Numbered from the stretch's first letter, positions 53,432-62,881 are shown. The stretch: 64,000 nucleotides of DNA from Dickeya zeae NCPPB 2538 (GCF_000406165.1 NZ_CM001977.1:2803064-2867063), one strand, 5' to 3'. Numbers and translations: made by a program. Notes: generated from the sequence alone by a model not told the origin.

Positions 53432-55492
53432 TTAAGCTGCGGTTTCAACCACACGCTTTTCCCGATAAAGCGCCTGCAACGCAGAAACATCCACAATCAG
53501 CGCTACGCTACCATCACCCAAAATAGTTGCGGCTGAAACGCCTGGCACCTTGCGGTAGTTGCTTTCCAAGTTTTTCACAACAACCTGATGCTGACCAATC
53601 AACTGGTCAACCAGCAAGGCATAACGACGGCCAGCACTCTGCAGAATAACGACGATACCCTGAGTGGCATCCGTTTTTGCTCCAGCGACATCGAATACCT
53701 GATACAGCTCAATCAGTGGCAGATATTCGCCACGAACCTGCAACACTCGCTCTCCCCCTGCCAGAGGATACAAATCCTCAGACTGAGGCTGCAGAGATTC
53801 CATCACGGCGTTAAGTGGCAGAATAAAGACTTCATCGTTAACCTTGACTGACATCCCATCAAGTATGGCCAGTGTCAGCGGCAGCAGAATGCGAATTGTC
53901 GTTCCTTTACCTTTCACGAAATGGATTTCAACATGGCCACCCATTTCCTGAATATTCCGTTTCACCACATCCATACCCACGCCACGGCCTGACACATCAG
54001 TCACTTTCTCTGCAGTAGAAAAACCTGGAGCAAAGATCAGCATACCGACATCTTCGTCAGTCATGCTTTCACTGACAGCCATCCCCTGGGACAACGCTTT
54101 GGCCAGAATACGTTCACGATTCAGACCAGCACCATCGTCAATCACTTCGATGCAAATATTGCCGCCCTGATGTTCCGCGGACAGCGTCAGGTTCCCTACC
54201 GCAGGCTTACCTGATTCAATACGCTTATCGGGTGACTCAATACCGTGATCAAGACTGTTACGCACAAGGTGCGTTAATGGGTCAATGATGCGTTCAATCA
54301 GGCTCTTATCCAGTTCAGTTGAACTCCCTTGCAAAGTCAGCTCAACTTCTTTACCCAATTTAGCCGCCAGGTCGCGCACCAGACGCGGGAAACGGCTGAA
54401 CACATATTCCATCGGCATCATACGGATGGACATCACTGACTCTTGCAGATCGCGGGCGTTTCTTTCCAGTTGCCCCATGCTATTGAGCAGGTCGCCATGC
54501 GCAACAGGATCAAGAGCACTGGAACGCTGAGCCAGCATAGACTGAGTAATAACTAATTCGCCAACCAGGTTAATGAGCTGGTCAACTTTTTCCACCGCTA
54601 CACGGATACTGGTATCACCTGTTTTCTGTCTGCCTTTAGCGGCATCATTATTGCCACCAGCAGGCTTAGCCGCAGGTGCAGGTGCAGGTGCAGCCGCAAC
54701 CGGTGCAGCAGGCTGCGCTGGTGCAACCGCAGGAGCGTCCTCGACAGGTTCGGCGGCAGCGACAGGTGCAGCTTGGGCTACGGGTGCCTCACCGGTAGCT
54801 GACTTGAAGCTAATCTGATCGGGCTCCAGCACAAAACACAGAACAGCACTGATATCATCTTCGCTGGCTGATGTATCTAGCGTCAGTTCAACACTGTTAC
54901 TAGTCTGGACGGAGTCCTTGACTGTTCCGAGATTACCCAGCTCTTCGAGTAACTGAGGAATATCCGATTCTTTCAGGTTGGTAAGGGCTATACGCAATCC
55001 CGAGTGGCCACCAGCAGACGCCGCGGCTGAGGGTGCGGAAACCGATTGTTCAGCCTCTGCTGCTTTGACAGGGGCGGCCGCTCCGGCAGTGCCATTATCT
55101 TTGGACTCCAGAGCAAGCTGGCGCAGAGCCTGGCAGATATACTCAAAGCTTTCGGCGTTGGGCTCTTGCGCGGTTTTGTAAGCATCCAACTGATCCTGCA
55201 TGATATCTTTGGTTTCCAAAAACAGGTTGATAATGTCAGTGCTCAGTCGCATTTCACCGCGTCTGGCACCATCCAACAGGTTTTCTAGTATATGAGTAGT
55301 TTCCTGTAATACAGTGAAACCAAACGTTCCCGCGCCCCCTTTAATCGAGTGAGCAGCACGAAATATGGCATTCATCTGTTCCGTATCGGGCGCTAACGGA
55401 TCAAGTTGCAATAGATGCTGCTCCATGTCCGCCAACAATTCATCTGCTTCATCAAAAAATGTTTGATAAAAAGCACTCATGTCCATGCTCAC
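53432..55492 (-). CDS. cheA: Chemotaxis histidine kinase CheA
   Basis: CheA, 686 residues, cytosolic kinase of the chemotaxis array. P1 phosphotransfer domain with H48 in AAHSIKGGAG; P2 CheY/CheB-docking domain near 160-225; an Ala/Pro-rich linker near 235-280; P3 dimerisation; P4 kinase with the N box (VRNSLDHGIE) and G boxes (GRGVGMDVVKR); P5 CheW-like. I chose GTG 55492, giving MSMDMS-, because the E. coli gene also starts GTG with MSMDIS and GAGGTG lies just upstream, and it places the histidine at 48. ATG 55486 is the alternative. Confidence 0.97.
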   Translation of the reverse strand: MSMDMSAFYQTFFDEADELLADMEQHLLQLDPLAPDTEQMNAIFRAAHSIKGGAGTFGFTVLQETTHILENLLDGARRGEMRLSTDIINLFLETKDIMQDQLDAYKTAQEPNAESFEYICQALRQLALESKDNGTAGAAAPVKAAEAEQSVSAPSAAASAGGHSGLRIALTNLKESDIPQLLEELGNLGTVKDSVQTSNSVELTLDTSASEDDISAVLCFVLEPDQISFKSATGEAPVAQAAPVAAAEPVEDAPAVAPAQPAAPVAAAPAPAPAAKPAGGNNDAAKGRQKTGDTSIRVAVEKVDQLINLVGELVITQSMLAQRSSALDPVAHGDLLNSMGQLERNARDLQESVMSIRMMPMEYVFSRFPRLVRDLAAKLGKEVELTLQGSSTELDKSLIERIIDPLTHLVRNSLDHGIESPDKRIESGKPAVGNLTLSAEHQGGNICIEVIDDGAGLNRERILAKALSQGMAVSESMTDEDVGMLIFAPGFSTAEKVTDVSGRGVGMDVVKRNIQEMGGHVEIHFVKGKGTTIRILLPLTLAILDGMSVKVNDEVFILPLNAVMESLQPQSEDLYPLAGGERVLQVRGEYLPLIELYQVFDVAGAKTDATQGIVVILQSAGRRYALLVDQLIGQHQVVVKNLESNYRKVPGVSAATILGDGSVALIVDVSALQALYREKRVVETAA

Positions 55493-55497
55493 GTGGG

Positions 55498-56628
55498 TCA
55501 CCTCTGCTGTGAATCGCGGCTTGTTGAAGAAGGTGTCGCCTGGCTATCAGGTGCTGCTGGCAAAGCTGTCGTAGGCTGCCGACGGCTTGTTGCCGATGAG
55601 CCGTTCGCTCCCGGCGCAGGCGCCGCTGTTGCGGGTGCCTGAACAGGAGCCACAGTTGAGCCAGATACAGGCGTCCCATTGGTTTCGGGTTGTGGTGTAG
55701 CCGTACTGTTACCGTTATCGGCAGGCGCGGTAACTGGCTTGGCTTTATCCATCCCCATGTTTTGTAAATTTTCTATTTTATCAATGTTTACTGCACTGCT
55801 TTCAGCATTCTCACGTTCGATATTCTCCTGAGCCTGCTTATTCAGGACAACCAGACTGATTCGCCGGTTGATGGCATCACTGCCGCCTTTCGCCTGCTTC
55901 AAATTCATCGTGTCAGCCATACCCACAACACGCAAAACTTTGCCATCGGCCAGTCCGCCCGCAATTAACTCACGCCGGGAAGCATTAGCACGATCAGCTG
56001 AAAGCTCCCAGTTACTATAGCCACGCTCTCCCATCGCATACTGCGCATCATCAGTATGGCCCGATAAACTGATCTTATTGGGAATATCATTTAAAATCGG
56101 CGCGATGGCTCGCAAAATATCACTCATGTAAGGCTCGACTTGCGCACTCCCCGTCTTAAACATGGGGCGATTGTTACTATCAATAATCTGGATGCGCAAA
56201 CCTTCATCAACCATTTCAATCAACAGATGCGGCCTTAATGCTCTGAGGCGCGGATCCGCTTCAATCAATTGATCGAGTCGTTCCCGCAATTTATTCAGCT
56301 TAATTTCTTCAAGACGCCCATCCATTGTATCAATCTGCCGCTTCACATCCCCTTCCTGCTGTGTGGGGTCAGAACCGCCACCAGGGATAGGGTTGGAAGC
56401 ATCACTAATCTTCGGACCAGATGTAATAGCAATTTTTAGTGGTGTACGGAAATACTCAGCAATCTGAGCCAACTGGGAAGGCGAGGAAATGGCAATCAAC
56501 CACATGACCAAAAAAAGCGCCATCATAGCGGTCATGAAGTCAGCATAAGCAATCTTCCATGAACCACCATGGTGAGCGGCATGTCCCGATTTACGTTTTT
56601 TGCGGATAATGGGATGCTGGTGTTTCAT
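55498..56628 (-). CDS. motB: Flagellar stator protein MotB
   Basis: MotB, 376 residues, stator anchor. One TM at about residues 28-48 carries the proton-binding Asp in SWKIAYADFMTAMMALFLVM; the periplasmic OmpA-like domain binds peptidoglycan (SLSGHTDDAQYAMGERGYSN, ELSADRANASRRELI). The C-terminal ~70 residues are Ala/Pro/Thr/Ser-rich and disordered, making it longer than E. coli MotB (308). Start overlaps motA by four bases. Confidence 0.97.
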   Translation of the reverse strand: MKHQHPIIRKKRKSGHAAHHGGSWKIAYADFMTAMMALFLVMWLIAISSPSQLAQIAEYFRTPLKIAITSGPKISDASNPIPGGGSDPTQQEGDVKRQIDTMDGRLEEIKLNKLRERLDQLIEADPRLRALRPHLLIEMVDEGLRIQIIDSNNRPMFKTGSAQVEPYMSDILRAIAPILNDIPNKISLSGHTDDAQYAMGERGYSNWELSADRANASRRELIAGGLADGKVLRVVGMADTMNLKQAKGGSDAINRRISLVVLNKQAQENIERENAESSAVNIDKIENLQNMGMDKAKPVTAPADNGNSTATPQPETNGTPVSGSTVAPVQAPATAAPAPGANGSSATSRRQPTTALPAAPDSQATPSSTSRDSQQR

Positions 56629-57512
56629 GCGTCATTTTCCGATGCCTGCTGTGCCGGAGCCTTCACATTACGAATATGCTCTTCCATTTCAGTAAATGAA
56701 GGGCGCACGGTTGAATAAAGCGTTTTACGTCCAAACTCAACGGCAATCTGTGGCGCATAGCCATTCAGGCTGGATAACAGGGTTACCTTGATACATTGTA
56801 GCACCTTGAGCTTCTCTGAGTTCTTCTGACGCAACAGTGATGCCAAAGGCGACACGAAACCGTAAGCCAGCAAAATACCCAGGAACGTCCCCACCATAGC
56901 GTGAGCAATCATCATACCCAGCTCCGCCGCAGGACGATCAACGAACGCCAGAGAGTGCACCACCCCCATAACTGCAGCTACGATACCAAATGCGGGCAAA
57001 CCATCCCCCATCAGGTTCAAACTGGTAGCCGGTACTTCAACTTCATGCTCGACGGTTTCGATCTCTTCATCCATCAGCGTTTCAATTTCAAACGCATTCA
57101 TGTTGCCGCTAACCATCAAACGCAGATAATCCGTAACGAATTCGACAATGTAGTTATCAGCAAGAATGCGGGGATAATTGGAAAATATCTCACTCTCTTT
57201 CGGGTTATCGATGTCAAATTCCAGAGAAAGCATACCCTGCTGGCGAGACTTGGCCATCAACCGGAATAAAACTGCCATCAGGTCCATATACACAGCTTTG
57301 GTATATTTGGAGCCCTGAAATAGCACCGGCAAAGCCTTCATCGTCGCTTTGATAGCTTTGGCATTGTTACCGACAATAAAGGCCCCTACTGCCGCGCCAC
57401 CGATAATCAGCAGTTCAGAAGGCTGATACAACGCCCCCAACTCGCCACCAACGATAAGATAACCGCCAAGTATGGAGCCTATAGTGACAAGATAACCCAA
57501 TATAACCAGCAC
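56625..57512 (-). CDS. motA: Flagellar stator protein MotA
   Basis: MotA, 295 residues, four-TM proton channel subunit of the stator. Signatures GALYQPSELLIIGGAAVGAF, FNAFEIETLMDEEIETVE-type loop (here NAFEIETLMDEEIETVEHEV), and GLPAFGIVAAVMGVVHSL. The start is GTG 57512 with AAGGA six bases upstream, also GTG in E. coli. Likely co-transcribed from flhDC (133-base gap); no sigma-28 promoter was found in that gap. Confidence 0.97.
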   Translation of the reverse strand: MLVILGYLVTIGSILGGYLIVGGELGALYQPSELLIIGGAAVGAFIVGNNAKAIKATMKALPVLFQGSKYTKAVYMDLMAVLFRLMAKSRQQGMLSLEFDIDNPKESEIFSNYPRILADNYIVEFVTDYLRLMVSGNMNAFEIETLMDEEIETVEHEVEVPATSLNLMGDGLPAFGIVAAVMGVVHSLAFVDRPAAELGMMIAHAMVGTFLGILLAYGFVSPLASLLRQKNSEKLKVLQCIKVTLLSSLNGYAPQIAVEFGRKTLYSTVRPSFTEMEEHIRNVKAPAQQASENDA

Positions 57513-57645
57513 AAGAATTCCTTATAGATAGTAAAAGGGTAGCTGAGAGAGTTATAAATGCAGTCTTACCAACGACTTATTTGGAGGGGATACTGCCATC
57601 GAGCAATGAACGCACGATGACAGAACCACAAAATCGCCATCAGGC

Positions 57646-58224
57646 TCAGACTGCATGCTTAACCTGTTCGTCCAGCAGTTGAGGTATCATATCGGCAACA
57701 CTCGGCGAAAGTTTACGTCTTTTTACTGCTCGGGAAGGTGGCTGGCATAAACTGCAGACAAAACTGTTTTTAGGCTGGTGTGCATGGGTGATAAACATGC
57801 CCTTGCAGCAATTGCATGAGGACAGCTGCAACATGCCGCTATCGACAAAGCGTACCAGTGTCCAGGCGCGGGTCAACGCCAGCAACGGCACATCGCTTTG
57901 AGGGGCACATTGTTCGAGGTAAAGGCGATAAGCCTTGATGACCGCTTCAACACCGCTGCATTGACTATTCTTGAGCAAAAACAGGTAGGCGTTATAAAAC
58001 ATGGAAGAATGGATGTTCTGTTCCCATGTCATGAACCAGTCGGTAGAAAACGGCAGCATCCCTTTAGGCGGGGGGCTACCTCTCAATTCTTTATAGAGCT
58101 TAATCAAGCGGCCACGGCTTAACTGGGTCTCGCTTTCTAGCATCTGGAGGCGTGCGCCCAATGAAATGAGCTCCATCGCCAGCTGTATGTCCTTAGCTTC
58201 CTGAACAATACTTTTCTCAGCCAT
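57646..58224 (-). CDS. flhC: Flagellar master regulator subunit FlhC
   Basis: FlhC, 192 residues, DNA-binding partner in the FlhD4C2 activator of class II flagellar genes. Four zinc-binding cysteines lie in SCNCCKGMF and FVCSLCQPPSR; the body (ISLGARLQMLESETQLSRGR) is nearly identical to E. coli. Start at 58224 (MAEKS) or 58227 (MMAEKS), the latter overlapping the flhD stop (TAATG). Confidence 0.97.
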   Translation of the reverse strand: MAEKSIVQEAKDIQLAMELISLGARLQMLESETQLSRGRLIKLYKELRGSPPPKGMLPFSTDWFMTWEQNIHSSMFYNAYLFLLKNSQCSGVEAVIKAYRLYLEQCAPQSDVPLLALTRAWTLVRFVDSGMLQLSSCNCCKGMFITHAHQPKNSFVCSLCQPPSRAVKRRKLSPSVADMIPQLLDEQVKHAV

Positions 58225-58226
58225 CA

Positions 58227-58577
58227 TTATGCCCTTTTCTTAGGCAAGCTCTCTTCTTTTGAAGATAGCTCTTGTAATAAATGACTCGACAACAAAATAC
58301 CGGTATGAATCTGTTGCAGATCATCGGCCCGGGATTCTTGTGTTAATAACTTAATCGTATTGTGATCACTGAAACGGAAGTGGCATATCAGCTGATTGGT
58401 TTCAGCTAGTTTGACCATTTGCGGTAAGGTCAATTGCATCAATGCATCAGCCATTTCTTCATTGATACCCAACCGGAACATCGCTGATGCTTTTTCGTCG
58501 TTTATTAATCGCTGAGCCAGTAACAAATAAGACAAATTGATGTCATAAATGTGTTTTAGCAATTCAGAGGTACCCAT
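58227..58577 (-). CDS. flhD: Flagellar master regulator subunit FlhD
   Basis: FlhD, 116 residues, forms the ring-like FlhD4 part of the master activator. Signatures LLKHIYDINLSYLLLAQRLI, MADALMQLTLPQMVKLAETN and LICHFRFSDHNTIKLLT. Upstream lie a predicted start near 58827, an RcsAB-like box and a perfect CRP site, giving a leader of about 250 bases. Confidence 0.97.
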   Translation of the reverse strand: MGTSELLKHIYDINLSYLLLAQRLINDEKASAMFRLGINEEMADALMQLTLPQMVKLAETNQLICHFRFSDHNTIKLLTQESRADDLQQIHTGILLSSHLLQELSSKEESLPKKRA

Positions 58578-58808
58578 ATTCCCATCCCGACAGACTATGT
58601 TTCAAACATAAGTTAGGTGATAGAGTGCTCACCCGCTAAACAATCACTCTCCATAGGTGGCATGAAAACTATCGGTGCCAGACAATTCTATTACTTTATA
58701 ATCTTCTAATATGACGAAAAATACAGCATCAATGTTGATAAGTTTGAGATCCCATCTCTTCATAACGTCAGGCTCATCCTTTCCCTGTATTGCGTCCAAC
58801 ATAGAACG

Positions 58809-58822
58809 TAGGATTAATCCTA
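58809..58822 (-). promoter_or_regulatory. RcsAB-box-like palindrome in the flhDC promoter region
   Basis: TAGGATTAATCCTA is a perfect 14-base palindrome and matches 12 of 14 of the enterobacterial RcsAB consensus (TRVGAAWAWTSYGA). It lies about 83 bases (centre to centre) below the CRP site, which places it just downstream of the predicted transcription start, as in E. coli flhDC where RcsB represses. Confidence 0.65.
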
Positions 58823-58832
58823 ATGCTACGCC

Positions 58833-58862
58833 ACTGTACCGCCTTCAGCCTGATTCATACAA
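58833..58862 (-). promoter_or_regulatory. Predicted CRP-dependent flhDC promoter
   Basis: On the minus strand TTGTAT (58862-58857), 18 bases, TACAGT (58838-58833). The -10 is fair and the -35 weak, as expected for a CRP-activated promoter; the start would be near 58827, putting the CRP site centre near -71.5. Confidence 0.5.
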
Positions 58863-58890
58863 CGCAAGCCTATCAGCATTTTGATAATTA

Positions 58891-58906
58891 TGTGACTGCG
58901 ATCACA
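58891..58906 (-). promoter_or_regulatory. CRP binding site upstream of flhDC
   Basis: TGTGA-CTGCGA-TCACA, both half-sites perfect, in an AT-rich surround. It lies about 315 bases upstream of the flhD ATG. CRP activation of flhDC is well established in enterics. Confidence 0.88.
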
Positions 58907-60000
58907 AAAATGAAAGGGGCAAAACATAATATTTCACTGATTTTTGCTCTGCTGTGAAATTTTCCTGAACACAATATACTCATAACAGAAGAAAAAAACT
59001 CCCCATGTCACCCCACTCTTTTGACAAAAAATCATAAGCAATTGATATTAAAAACAAAAAACAAATCCGATGACTACCAATTTTTATCCTGGTTCTGCGA
59101 CCACCTTGATTTACATTAATATTTCTAATTTTATAACATGGGTTATTATTTTATAAGTTTCCTTTATGTTCTGACCAACCTGTGTCACCGGGTCCACCAG
59201 AAGACTGACCATAACAGATGCATATTTCTTCCCGACATCTTAGTACCTGAGCGAGCCCCCCTCGTTACTATCACGCAAAGCGGCAATGTCATGGCGAAAG
59301 TTCCCATACGTATCCTGAGCTTACGCCAGGTTTGTTCAGCCTGCTGCAAAGTACAAACGAGAATTGCTGAAAGCAATCGCTGAACTTAATAGAAGAAGCG
59401 CTAACGTCGTTAAATTCTGGGTTACTTCGCTACCGATACAGGCACATTAATTACCCTTTCGTTGAAAAAATGCGCAATATCGTTGGACTTCACCAGATGA
59501 AGGCCCTCATGCGTGATTACTTACACTATAGCCCGCCAGAAATGACCGCCTACTGCCAGCATAACTCGTCAGCGTCGACATTTTATTCAACTCTCCCCTC
59601 CTTTATTTGCTTTCCCGGCAAGGGGACCAGAAAGGAAATTGGGGCCACAGTCCCCCCGGGTTTTACATCAGAGCGATTAGCCAGGTTCCTGCTAAACTGG
59701 TAGACCATGCACACCTGTGTTTCCAAGGGGGCTATTTTCCTATTTTTAGGTATCCGTTATGTTGAATAGCTACCGATTGGCTGAATAAAAAAGAGACAGA
59801 ACCTGATATCCTTCTGCCAGCAGATTCGTGATCGACATCGCATTGAAATTCATGAATGTTCCACATTATATGACGATGTTAGATTATGTTGGTATTTTGA
59901 AAACGGATCGCCACACAGCTGTTTCCAGAAACAAAAGCACCCAAACTACACCTGCAAGTAGTACGGTTGATGTACATATATTTTTCCTGAAAATGAGCGA
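58907..60000. other. Long gene-free region upstream of flhDC
   Basis: About 1.1 kb between the CRP site and the next receptor gene. Small open frames (59138-59383, 59470-59703) lack good ribosome sites and familiar sequence. A 39-codon frame in 59330-59450 (ending LPIQAH) looks gene-like in composition but has no start codon, so it may be a decayed fragment. Otherwise AT-rich; likely distal flhDC regulatory DNA and the promoter of the receptor gene at 60001. Confidence 0.4.
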
Positions 60001-61725
60001 ATGGATATGAAAATGATGTCAAAGTCTGAACAACAGGGTAAAACCGGCATACTGGGTAATCTTGGACTGGTGCCGTTATTTGTCATCATTCTGGGCGGCA
60101 TTATGCTGTTGTTTGCCCTGGCTATCGGGACGTCCAGTTATTTTCTGGTGCGTGCTAATCAGAGTCTGGATTATGTCACTCAGGAAATTGACGTCCGTCT
60201 TGGGCTGTCAAACAGTTCGAACCATCTCAGAACAGCCCGTCTGTTGATTATTCAGGCTGGCGCTGCGGTGCGCGTTGGGGACACTGACGTATTCAACAAC
60301 AACCTAAAACAGGCAGAACAGCGCATTGCCGCCTCGAAAGAGGCATTCAAAGCTTATCAAAACCGAAGCGTCAAAACCGATACGGATTTGGCGATCGACC
60401 CCGAGTTGAATAAAGCCTATAACGACTATCTTGAGAAAGGCATCATGCCGATGCTCAAGGCAGCTAAAGACGGCTATTTTGAAGAAATCCTGACGCACGA
60501 ATCAGAAGAGGTTCGTCTTCTCGATGATGCCTATAACAAGCCATTACTGAAAGCCATTGCTTTTCGTACTGAACGAGCCAAAGCACTCAATAGTAATGCA
60601 CAGTACGAGGCCAAAATGGGGTACACCCTGATGGCTGTCAGCTTCGCCATCGCGATTGTCATGACCATGCTCACCTTCTTCTTCTTGCGTGGTACGTTGA
60701 TTAAGCCGATGAATCGCCTGGTGCAGCGTATCCAACGTATTGCTCAAGGTGACCTGACCCAACCGGACGAAATCTATGGTAAGAACGAAATCGGCATACT
60801 GGGTTACAATATCCAGCAAATGCAGGTATCGCTGGTGCATACCGTTTCCACCGTCCGTGACAGCGCAGATTCCATTTATCAGGGAACCACTGAGATAACC
60901 GCCGGCAACACCGACTTGTCTTCCCGTACTGAACAGCAAGCGGCAGCAATCGAGCAAACGGCTGCCAGCATGGAACAGTTGACCGCCACCGTCAAACAGA
61001 ACTCCGATAACGCGCACCATGCCAGCCAACTGGCTTCCAATGCTTCAGGCAAGGCGAAGCAAGGGGGTGAGATTGTCGAAAATGTCGTTAATACCATGAA
61101 CAGTATTTCCGGCAGCTCACGGAAAATTTCTGAAATCACGAATGTGATCAACAGTATTGCCTTCCAGACGAACATTCTGGCACTGAACGCCGCGGTAGAA
61201 GCAGCGCGTGCGGGTGAGCAAGGCCGAGGGTTTGCGGTAGTGGCCGGTGAAGTGCGTAGTCTGGCTCAGCGCAGTGCTCAGGCGGCCAAGGAAATCGAAG
61301 GGTTGATTTCTGAATCCGTTTCACTGGTTCACAGCGGCTCAGAGCTGGTGGATAAAGCCGGCCAAACTATGCACGAAATTGTTCAGGCCGTCACCAATGT
61401 GACTGATATTATGAATGAAATCGCTTCTGCATCGGATGAGCAAAGCCGCGGCATCACCCAGGTTGGTCAGGCAATTTCAGAGATGGATAGCGTCACGCAG
61501 CAGAATGCGGCGTTGGTGCAACAGGCTTCCGCTGCTGCTGCCTCACTCGAAGAGCAGGCAATGGTACTGACCCGTGCCGTATCAGCGTTCAAACTTGCCA
61601 ACGCTATCCATAACACGACTCCCACTCGTGCCCCACTTACGTCGAAACCCTTGCTGGCGACATCGGCGACAGCAACCGCTGCGTTAGGTGCCAAATCCGG
61701 CAGCGATAATTGGGAAACCTTCTAA
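60001..61725 (+). CDS. Methyl-accepting chemotaxis protein with NWETF tail
   Basis: Chemoreceptor of 574 residues. TM1 at about 23-48, TarH-like four-helix periplasmic domain (RLGLSNSSNHLRTARLLIIQ), TM2 at about 206-230, HAMP, and a cytoplasmic domain with tip FQTNILALNAAVEAARAGEQ near residue 388. It ends SDNWETF, the pentapeptide that recruits CheR and CheB. Several ATGs occur within the first 18 bases (60001, 60007, 60013, 60016); none has a strong ribosome site, so the exact start is uncertain. Monocistronic, followed by a terminator. Confidence 0.95.
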   Translation: MDMKMMSKSEQQGKTGILGNLGLVPLFVIILGGIMLLFALAIGTSSYFLVRANQSLDYVTQEIDVRLGLSNSSNHLRTARLLIIQAGAAVRVGDTDVFNNNLKQAEQRIAASKEAFKAYQNRSVKTDTDLAIDPELNKAYNDYLEKGIMPMLKAAKDGYFEEILTHESEEVRLLDDAYNKPLLKAIAFRTERAKALNSNAQYEAKMGYTLMAVSFAIAIVMTMLTFFFLRGTLIKPMNRLVQRIQRIAQGDLTQPDEIYGKNEIGILGYNIQQMQVSLVHTVSTVRDSADSIYQGTTEITAGNTDLSSRTEQQAAAIEQTAASMEQLTATVKQNSDNAHHASQLASNASGKAKQGGEIVENVVNTMNSISGSSRKISEITNVINSIAFQTNILALNAAVEAARAGEQGRGFAVVAGEVRSLAQRSAQAAKEIEGLISESVSLVHSGSELVDKAGQTMHEIVQAVTNVTDIMNEIASASDEQSRGITQVGQAISEMDSVTQQNAALVQQASAAAASLEEQAMVLTRAVSAFKLANAIHNTTPTRAPLTSKPLLATSATATAALGAKSGSDNWETF

Positions 61726-61733
61726 GCCACTTC

Positions 61734-61759
61734 GGCCGATACCAATAACGGTATCGGCC
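61734..61759. terminator. Intrinsic terminator after mcp
   Basis: A perfect 10-bp stem (GGCCGATACC / GGTATCGGCC, 6-base loop) followed by a T-rich tract on plus; it also sits just after the dsrB stop on the minus strand. Confidence 0.88.
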
Positions 61760-61762
61760 TGT

Positions 61763-61963
61763 TTATTTATCGGCATGCTGATGTGGTTCGACAAAGATGC
61801 CTTCTGGATTATCCCGTTCATTGAAAAACCAAACCCCTTCGGGATAATCTTCCAGAGCGATCAAATACATCGTCCCCTCCTGAAAGGGCTCTACCGCCAG
61901 AATCGTTCCTTTTCGGCGTGTTTCACCATCTGTTTTTACGGTTACCACATCATTTACGTTCAC
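61763..61963 (-). CDS. dsrB: DsrB family protein
   Basis: A 66-residue protein matching E. coli DsrB along its length as I recall it (VNDVVTVKTDGETRRKGTIL, then YLIALEDYPEGVWFFNE). Its function is unknown; in E. coli dsrB also lies near the flagellar region beside rcsA and its expression responds to DsrA/RpoS. It faces the mcp gene and lies 50 bases beyond the VOC gene, on the same strand. Confidence 0.9.
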   Translation of the reverse strand: MNVNDVVTVKTDGETRRKGTILAVEPFQEGTMYLIALEDYPEGVWFFNERDNPEGIFVEPHQHADK

Positions 61964-62013
61964 ATGTTCACCTTATTCGTCACTCATCTTCAATCTGCAG
62001 CCTGTTCAATCGT

Positions 62014-62433
62014 TTATGCCAATCCGCCGATAGTATTGTCAAACTCAGGCGTATAAACAAAACACAACTTGTTCCCTTCAGGGTCACGACAATAAGCGCC
62101 ATAATAATCAGCCGCATAGTATGGGCGAAGACCCGGTGCCCCTTCATCATAAGCGCCCAACGATAATGCTGTTTCCCACACGTGGCGCACAGCCTGTGGC
62201 GAACTGACTGCAAAGCTCACTTGCGTCCCATTTCCCCAGGTCGCGGGCAAGCCATTGACCGGAATCTGGACATAAAACTGAGGCCAGCGCCGCCTTGGAA
62301 TATGCCATCCCTGCCCGGCAGGACCTCCTGGCTCTTCCTGAACCCGAACGAAGCCTAATTCGGCCAAGATCACCGAATAAAACCGGATCATCATGTCGAT
62401 ATCTCGGGCACCAAGAATAATGTGACTGAACAT
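62014..62433 (-). CDS. VOC-family (glyoxalase/bleomycin-resistance fold) protein
   Basis: A 139-residue protein of the vicinal oxygen chelate superfamily. It starts FSHIILGARDIDMMIRFYS with a metal-ligand His, and ends with RDPEGNKLCFVYTPE, the usual Glu-containing motif. Members include glyoxalase I, dioxygenases and antibiotic-binding proteins; the substrate cannot be told from sequence. It may share a transcript with dsrB downstream. Confidence 0.88.
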   Translation of the reverse strand: MFSHIILGARDIDMMIRFYSVILAELGFVRVQEEPGGPAGQGWHIPRRRWPQFYVQIPVNGLPATWGNGTQVSFAVSSPQAVRHVWETALSLGAYDEGAPGLRPYYAADYYGAYCRDPEGNKLCFVYTPEFDNTIGGLA

Positions 62434-62881
62434 ATTTTTTCCTTCTGTTATTCCATATCCCGGTCGTCGTACCAGCCAACCACCCTATTACTCATCATAA
62501 GCGCAACGGCCACACTGGACGAATAAGACACATTCCCACTTTTATTTACCGATACATTATTTTGGTACATCGCTGCGGAGTTATTGCCGCAGGCAGTTGA
62601 ATATATCGCCGCATCCACTTAAAACACCGTTTCATCTAAATTATTATTTTTCTGATATTGGCATCCCCACTCTGCGCAACATACTTTTATAATCGCCTCA
62701 GTGAATTGTTATCCGAACATGTAATTCGGCCACAATCCACTGGATGAAGAGGAAAACCGCTGTCTGGGATTCATATTTTCAACTACAGCATGGTGCTTTA
62801 CCCCATCATCACGTAACGCGCGATAAAAAAGGCTTGAGGCATGCACCATGTGTCCACCTGTAATACAAGAAGATAGGTTAT
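62434..62881. other. Gene-free interval upstream of the MATE gene
   Basis: About 450 bases between divergent VOC and MATE genes. AT-rich around 62640-62700. I see no clear operator, RNA element or gene. Confidence 0.45.

Noticed and set aside
55715..55722. Perfect GCCGATAA on the minus strand inside motB, upstream of cheA
   Set aside because: No -35 element at 11 bases; a TAAAG lies 17 bases away, too far.
57513..57645. Sigma-28 promoter for motA
   Set aside because: Only four of eight matches at the best -10 position and no -35; motA is more likely read from upstream.
59138..59703. Two small open frames in the flhDC upstream region
   Set aside because: No ribosome sites or recognisable families; probably chance frames in non-coding DNA.
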